Of a stretch of 41,074 bases of DNA, positions 37,565-41,074 are shown piece after piece. Origin of the DNA: Nitrosomonas sp. (GTDB taxonomy: Bacteria; Pseudomonadota; Gammaproteobacteria; Burkholderiales; Nitrosomonadaceae). The stretch is from positions 1-41,074 of the forward strand of contig NZ_JALHQJ010000022.1 of assembly GCF_022842015.1 (NCBI RefSeq), in the 5' to 3' direction. Under the pieces are notes generated by a model that was not told the origin of the DNA, did no database searches, and saw only the letters and a list, made by a program, of their open reading frames with translations. How positions within the stretch are numbered: the first letter of the stretch is position 1; each line of letters starts with the position of its first letter. The position numbers and the translations under genes were made by a program.

Positions 37565-38446
37565 ATGAGTAATTTGGATAAGCTTTATAAACGGGCGAGC
37601 AAGCTATTAGATCGTTTGGAGCTGATAATGCCTGTGACCCAATCAGAACCAGATTGGCAAGCATCGGTGGCTTTTCACTGGCGCAAGCAGGGAAATGTCG
37701 GATTTATTCAGCCGGTGATTCATCCGCATCGGATTACACTCGATGCGCTATGTGGAATTGACGATCAGAAACAGCTCATTGATCAGAACACACGGCAATT
37801 TGTACAAGGATTTTCGGCGAATAATGTACTACTCACGGGTGCGCGAGGTACGGGAAAATCATCGCTGATTAAAGCACTGCTAACGCAGTATGCGCAGGAA
37901 GGCTTGCGTTTGATCGAGGTGGAGAAGCATCACCTGATTGATTTACATGAAATTGTAGAAAAGATTTATCAACGCCCGGAGCGCTTTATTCTATTTTGCG
38001 ATGATTTATCGTTTGAAACCGACGAGCCGGGTTATAAAGCGCTCAAAGTAGTACTGGACGGTTCGATTGCCACGGTCTCCGATAATGTGTTGGTCTATGC
38101 GACATCGAATCGTCGTCACATGGTGCCGGAGTTTATGCGCGATAACCTGGATACACGGCATATCGGCGAAGAAGTGCATCCGAGCGAGGCCGTTGAAGAG
38201 AAAATCTCATTGTCGGAACGCTTTGGTCTATGGCTGTCTTTTTATCCATTCGGCCAGGATCAGTATTTGAAAATTGTGCGCTATTGGCTGATCTATTTTG
38301 GCATCAACAATATGACCCCACTGACGCGTACCGAAGCTTTACAATGGGCATTGCAGCGCGGCTCGCGTAGCGGGCGCGTGGCTTGGCAATTTGCACGGGA
38401 TTTGGCCGGCAGAAAAAAATCCGCTAGCATCAACCGGAACCTATGA
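37565..38446 (+). CDS. DUF815 family AAA-type ATPase
   Basis: 293 aa P-loop protein: Walker A LLTGARGTGKSSLIKAL, Walker B FILFCDDLSFE, and the NVLVYATSNRRHMVPE sensor-like strand. These match DUF815 ATPases, which are often linked to argJ and mutT in betaproteobacteria. The cellular role is not known. Its stop overlaps the start of the next gene by 4 bp. Confidence 0.87.
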   Translation: MSNLDKLYKRASKLLDRLELIMPVTQSEPDWQASVAFHWRKQGNVGFIQPVIHPHRITLDALCGIDDQKQLIDQNTRQFVQGFSANNVLLTGARGTGKSSLIKALLTQYAQEGLRLIEVEKHHLIDLHEIVEKIYQRPERFILFCDDLSFETDEPGYKALKVVLDGSIATVSDNVLVYATSNRRHMVPEFMRDNLDTRHIGEEVHPSEAVEEKISLSERFGLWLSFYPFGQDQYLKIVRYWLIYFGINNMTPLTRTEALQWALQRGSRSGRVAWQFARDLAGRKKSASINRNL

Positions 38447-39417
38447 ACCACTTCGCAGCGCCCAGTTCTGAATTAACGCCCATCGTTGAAGTCGTCGCGG
38501 CTGTAATTCTACAGCCGGATGGCCAGTTCTTGCTAGCGCAGAGACCTGAGGGTAAAGTGTATTCGGGCTATTGGGAATTTCCCGGGGGCAAAGTTGAGCC
38601 TGACGAATCCTTATTACACGCGCTGGAGCGTGAGCTATGGGAAGAATTAGGCATCCACGTTAGCTATGCTCAGCCTTGGATATCACGGATTTTCACCTAT
38701 GCGCATGCGACTGTGCGGCTGCATTTTTTCCGCGTGGTGGAATGGGAAGGCAAGCTGATGCCAAGGGAAATGCAAGCTGTAGCCTGGCAGATGTCACACC
38801 AAATTTCGGTTTCTCCTATCTTGCCGGCGAATGACCCAATTTTGCAGGCACTGTTGTTACCATCGTTTTATGCCATCACGCACGCAAACCAAATCGGGAT
38901 CGAATTAACATTGCAACAAATTGATCATGCATTGCAAGGAGGCTTACGCTTACTGCAAATACGCGAGAAACAGATGGAGAGAAATAAACTGCGGGAATTT
39001 GCCGGAAAAGTGCTTGCGCTTGCACGCCCTTATCAAGCAAAAGTCCTGATTAATAGCGATACAGAATTGGCACGCGAGACAGGTGCTGATGGCGTACATT
39101 TCACTTCATCGCAACTAATGACGATGTCATCTCGTCCTGGTCCGGAATATGGATTGTGCGGCGCATCGTGTCATAATGCCGAAGAACTCTTTACAGCCGA
39201 GCAATTAGGGCTTGATTTCGTTGTATTGGGGCCGATTCAATCTACCCTAAGCCACCCGGAATTGCCGCCATTAGGTTGGCGAAAATTTGCTGCAATGATT
39301 CGCGGCTATTCATTGCCGGTTTATGCATTGGGTGGGATGAGTTCGGGAGATTTGGTCATCGCGCAGGAAATGGGTGCGCAGGGTATTGCCATGATGCGTG
39401 GCATCGTACAATCATAA
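38443..39417 (+). CDS. Nudix hydrolase (MutT-like) fused to a ThiE/TenI-like domain
   Basis: 324 aa in two domains. Residues about 15-135: Nudix domain with box GGKVEPDESLLHALERELWEELG, as in MutT, which destroys 8-oxo-dGTP. Residues about 145-324: thiamine-phosphate-synthase fold with LLQIREKQ, INSDTELARETGADGVHF, FVVLGPIQSTLSHP and YALGGMSSGDL. The second domain has changed several ThiE substrate residues (for example the usual IND reads INS), so it may not be a working ThiE. The fusion is known in beta- and gammaproteobacteria. It converges with the GGDEF gene, only 4 bp away. Confidence 0.9.
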   Translation: MNHFAAPSSELTPIVEVVAAVILQPDGQFLLAQRPEGKVYSGYWEFPGGKVEPDESLLHALERELWEELGIHVSYAQPWISRIFTYAHATVRLHFFRVVEWEGKLMPREMQAVAWQMSHQISVSPILPANDPILQALLLPSFYAITHANQIGIELTLQQIDHALQGGLRLLQIREKQMERNKLREFAGKVLALARPYQAKVLINSDTELARETGADGVHFTSSQLMTMSSRPGPEYGLCGASCHNAEELFTAEQLGLDFVVLGPIQSTLSHPELPPLGWRKFAAMIRGYSLPVYALGGMSSGDLVIAQEMGAQGIAMMRGIVQS

Positions 39418-39421
39418 TTTT

Positions 39422-40543
39422 CTATAGAATGGGATTGGTATAAACAGCCACTTGATTTCTTCCGCCTTCTTTAGCTTCGTATAAGGCCTTATCCGCTCTA
39501 TCAAGTAAGGCTGTGCAAATAAAATCGGCGTCATGTTGTAGTGAGATTGATAGGTCCCGCAAACTGGCCATCCCGATGGATACCGAGACATTGAGTTGTT
39601 TGTCATGAAGAATAATTGCTGAAGAATAAATTGCTTTGCGCAACCGTTCAGCAATTTCGTGTGCAGCATGCAAGGTTGTTGAAGGCAGCGCCACGACGAA
39701 CTCTTCCCCGCCATAGCGAGCTACGATGTCGCACGATCTTACCTGCTCCTTAATCAGATTCACCATGTGCCGGAGTACCGAATCACCCGTTTGGTGACCA
39801 TAGTTATCGTTGACTTTCTTAAAATGATCGACATCGAGAAACATACAGATCAAATCATCGTCCCAGCGAACACATCGGGCAATTTCATCTTTAAAACGCA
39901 GATCAAAATAACGACGGTTATAGGCTTGCGTTAACACGTCTTGATAACTGATTTCTTTGATTCTCTGCTGGTTGAGGCAGTTTTCTATTGCAACCGCAGT
40001 CATGGCGGAAAGTTTTTGTAGAAAAAGGGTGCCAATGCCCTTTTGGTATCGATGTGGGTCTTGGCTTAACAGCATCATTGCGCCAATCACCTGGTTACTG
40101 CGAAGCAGCGGAAAAAAGGCTGCACTTTTAACTTGATCTCTACACTTTAAGTCATTAATCATCCATCGATATCTCGTCAGAGCCTCTGCTCCTAATAGTG
40201 GGATTACGGTGAGCGATTGAATCAGTTCAACATCTTTTATAGCATCAAGAATCAATAATTTATTTGCCAAACCCAAACGTGCTTCTTCGTCATGCTCAAA
40301 AAATAACCGATCGGCGTCTTTTTGATGATCCACAAGACACAGCACCATATCCAGCAGTTGGAAACGCGCAACACTCCGCGATAGCAGCAAATCGCGCAAC
40401 TGCTTAGGGTTGCTGGCGCCAATGATTTCAAAACCGAAGGTCTCGTATAATTCCTGTTTTTTTTCATTGGCTCTGGCCTGCTTAATGAAATGATCCAACT
40501 TACGCTGCAACTCACGATTCTTATCATAAACCGAATCATTCAT
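39422..40543 (-). CDS. diguanylate cyclase with N-terminal GAF-like domain
   Basis: 373 aa. Residues about 1-40 form a possible coiled coil and 45-190 a DUF484/GAF-like sensor, followed by a GGDEF domain (TQAYNRRYFDLRF, FLDVDHFKKVNDNYGH, ARYGGEEFVVALPS). The active site is GGEEF, which is catalytic. RSCD, five residues before it, is an intact inhibitory I-site, so feedback inhibition by cyclic di-GMP is expected. No membrane span is seen, so it is cytoplasmic. It lies 11 bp after yacG on the same strand. Confidence 0.92.
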   Translation of the reverse strand: MNDSVYDKNRELQRKLDHFIKQARANEKKQELYETFGFEIIGASNPKQLRDLLLSRSVARFQLLDMVLCLVDHQKDADRLFFEHDEEARLGLANKLLILDAIKDVELIQSLTVIPLLGAEALTRYRWMINDLKCRDQVKSAAFFPLLRSNQVIGAMMLLSQDPHRYQKGIGTLFLQKLSAMTAVAIENCLNQQRIKEISYQDVLTQAYNRRYFDLRFKDEIARCVRWDDDLICMFLDVDHFKKVNDNYGHQTGDSVLRHMVNLIKEQVRSCDIVARYGGEEFVVALPSTTLHAAHEIAERLRKAIYSSAIILHDKQLNVSVSIGMASLRDLSISLQHDADFICTALLDRADKALYEAKEGGRNQVAVYTNPIL

Positions 40544-40554
40544 TCTCTATAGGC

Positions 40555-40731
40555 TCAGTTATTTTCTTCTTCCTGATTGATCATAGGCTCTGGAATTCGA
40601 TAGGACTCTTGAGCCCACTGCGACAAATCTGCTGTTTTACACCGCTCGGAACAAAATGGCCGGAAACGGTTAGTAACTTCCCAAATCACTTTCCTTCCAC
40701 ATTGTGGACAGTTAACTTTGCGCTGCTGCAT
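40555..40731 (-). CDS. yacG: DNA gyrase inhibitor YacG (zinc protein)
   Basis: A 58-aa reading frame from ATG 40731: [17 protein letters not shown], then [15 protein letters not shown], then [11 protein letters not shown]. Two Cys pairs (CxxC at 8 and 11, CxxxC at 27 and 31) hold one zinc, and the SERCKxxDLxxWAxExYRIP core is diagnostic of YacG, which binds GyrB. coaE and zapD, the common partners, are not seen upstream inside the window. Confidence 0.93.
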   Translation of the reverse strand: MQQRKVNCPQCGRKVIWEVTNRFRPFCSERCKTADLSQWAQESYRIPEPMINQEEENN

Positions 40732-40954
40732 AAAAGAAAATCCTCATACCGATAGTATACGATTAAGTAATCACCCTGTTTTGACGAAGAAAAGTTAAAT
40801 TATTTTTTTCAAGCTATTCTCACTTCGAAATTGAATACTAAGTAAAAACTCCAAGTAATATTTAACTGTGTATTTTACAAAAATTTTACATAAGTTAGAT
40901 TAAACTTTTCTGATTGCCACTTAAATACTTATATCCTGGCTACTCAATAAGAAT
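40732..40954. other. AT-rich intergenic stretch, nothing recognisable
   Basis: Very A/T-rich sequence upstream of yacG with many short stop codons in all frames. It may contain the yacG promoter, but no -35/-10 pair stands out. Confidence 0.5.
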
Positions 40955-41074
40955 GGAGGCCTTTGCAAAATTCAACAAACTATCAAATTCATTACAATTT
41001 CTGATTTTTTGTGCGTATCGCGATATTTTTTAGTAATTTCTTTGCTGAAATCACGCGAACAATCACTTTCATTG
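40955..41074. mobile_element. possible end of an insertion sequence with a truncated reading frame
   Basis: GGAGGCCTTTGCAAAA at 40955-40970 resembles terminal repeats of IS5-type elements. Immediately inside it, the minus strand is open from the window edge (41073) to TGA at 40974-40972, giving a 33-residue lysine-rich tail containing SKEITKKYRDTHKKSEIVMN. A transposase stop codon next to the terminal repeat would be normal for an IS. The other end lies outside the window, so this stays tentative. Confidence 0.3.

Overview
The window looks like a chromosome segment of an ammonia-oxidising betaproteobacterium, most likely Nitrosomonas or a close relative (Nitrosomonadales). This is inferred from the 16S 5' domain, the gene orders (rpsP-rimM-trmD-rplS, yqgE-ruvX-pyrR-pyrB-pyrC', yciB-yciI-ppiC, argJ-ATPase-mutT/thiE-yacG) and the fairly AT-rich, densely packed sequence. 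No database search was possible.

Layout. 1-421: 5' end of a 16S rRNA gene on the minus strand, with its promoter and leader (to about 643). 743-1850: prfB (RF2) on the minus strand with an intact programmed +1 frameshift. 2063-5769: plus-strand housekeeping run ispD-ispF-thpR and tsaB-rimI-udg. 5783-12615: lplT (-), alr (+), then minus-strand ppiC-yciI-yciB, a rubredoxin-reductase-like flavoprotein preceded by what may be a decayed rubredoxin gene, and mlaA. 12849-20938: minus-strand prlC, the pyrimidine set pyrC'-pyrB-pyrR with ruvX and yqgE, coq7 and a glcF-like Fe-S protein. 21116-23137: the classic rpsP-rimM-trmD-rplS operon. 23229-24508: arsC-like, IalB-like and DUF2024 genes on the minus strand.

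24676-35715 is the accessory part: a surface-polysaccharide region. A minus-strand run (GT-B transferase, FkbM methyltransferase, GT2, O-antigen ligase/polymerase, two more methyltransferases) diverges from a tightly coupled six-gene plus-strand operon: a divergent CMP-Kdo-synthetase-type cytidylyltransferase, HpcH/HpaI aldolase, D-2-hydroxyacid dehydrogenase, sugar-nucleotide epimerase-type SDR, HAD phosphatase and 6-phosphogluconolactonase-type protein. Together the six could make and CMP-activate a 3-deoxy-2-ulosonic acid other than Kdo, built by a pyruvate aldolase instead of a PEP-dependent synthase. I do not recognise a characterised pathway with this gene set; it is the best candidate here for something undescribed.

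35716-36319 holds a terminator, an 11-bp inverted repeat and a 42-residue single-span membrane protein on the minus strand behind a perfect FNR-type box placed as in a class II FNR promoter. 36320-40731: argJ, a DUF815 ATPase, a Nudix-ThiE fusion, a GAF/GGDEF diguanylate cyclase and yacG. The right edge (about 40955-41074) may be the end of an insertion sequence with a truncated minus-strand reading frame.
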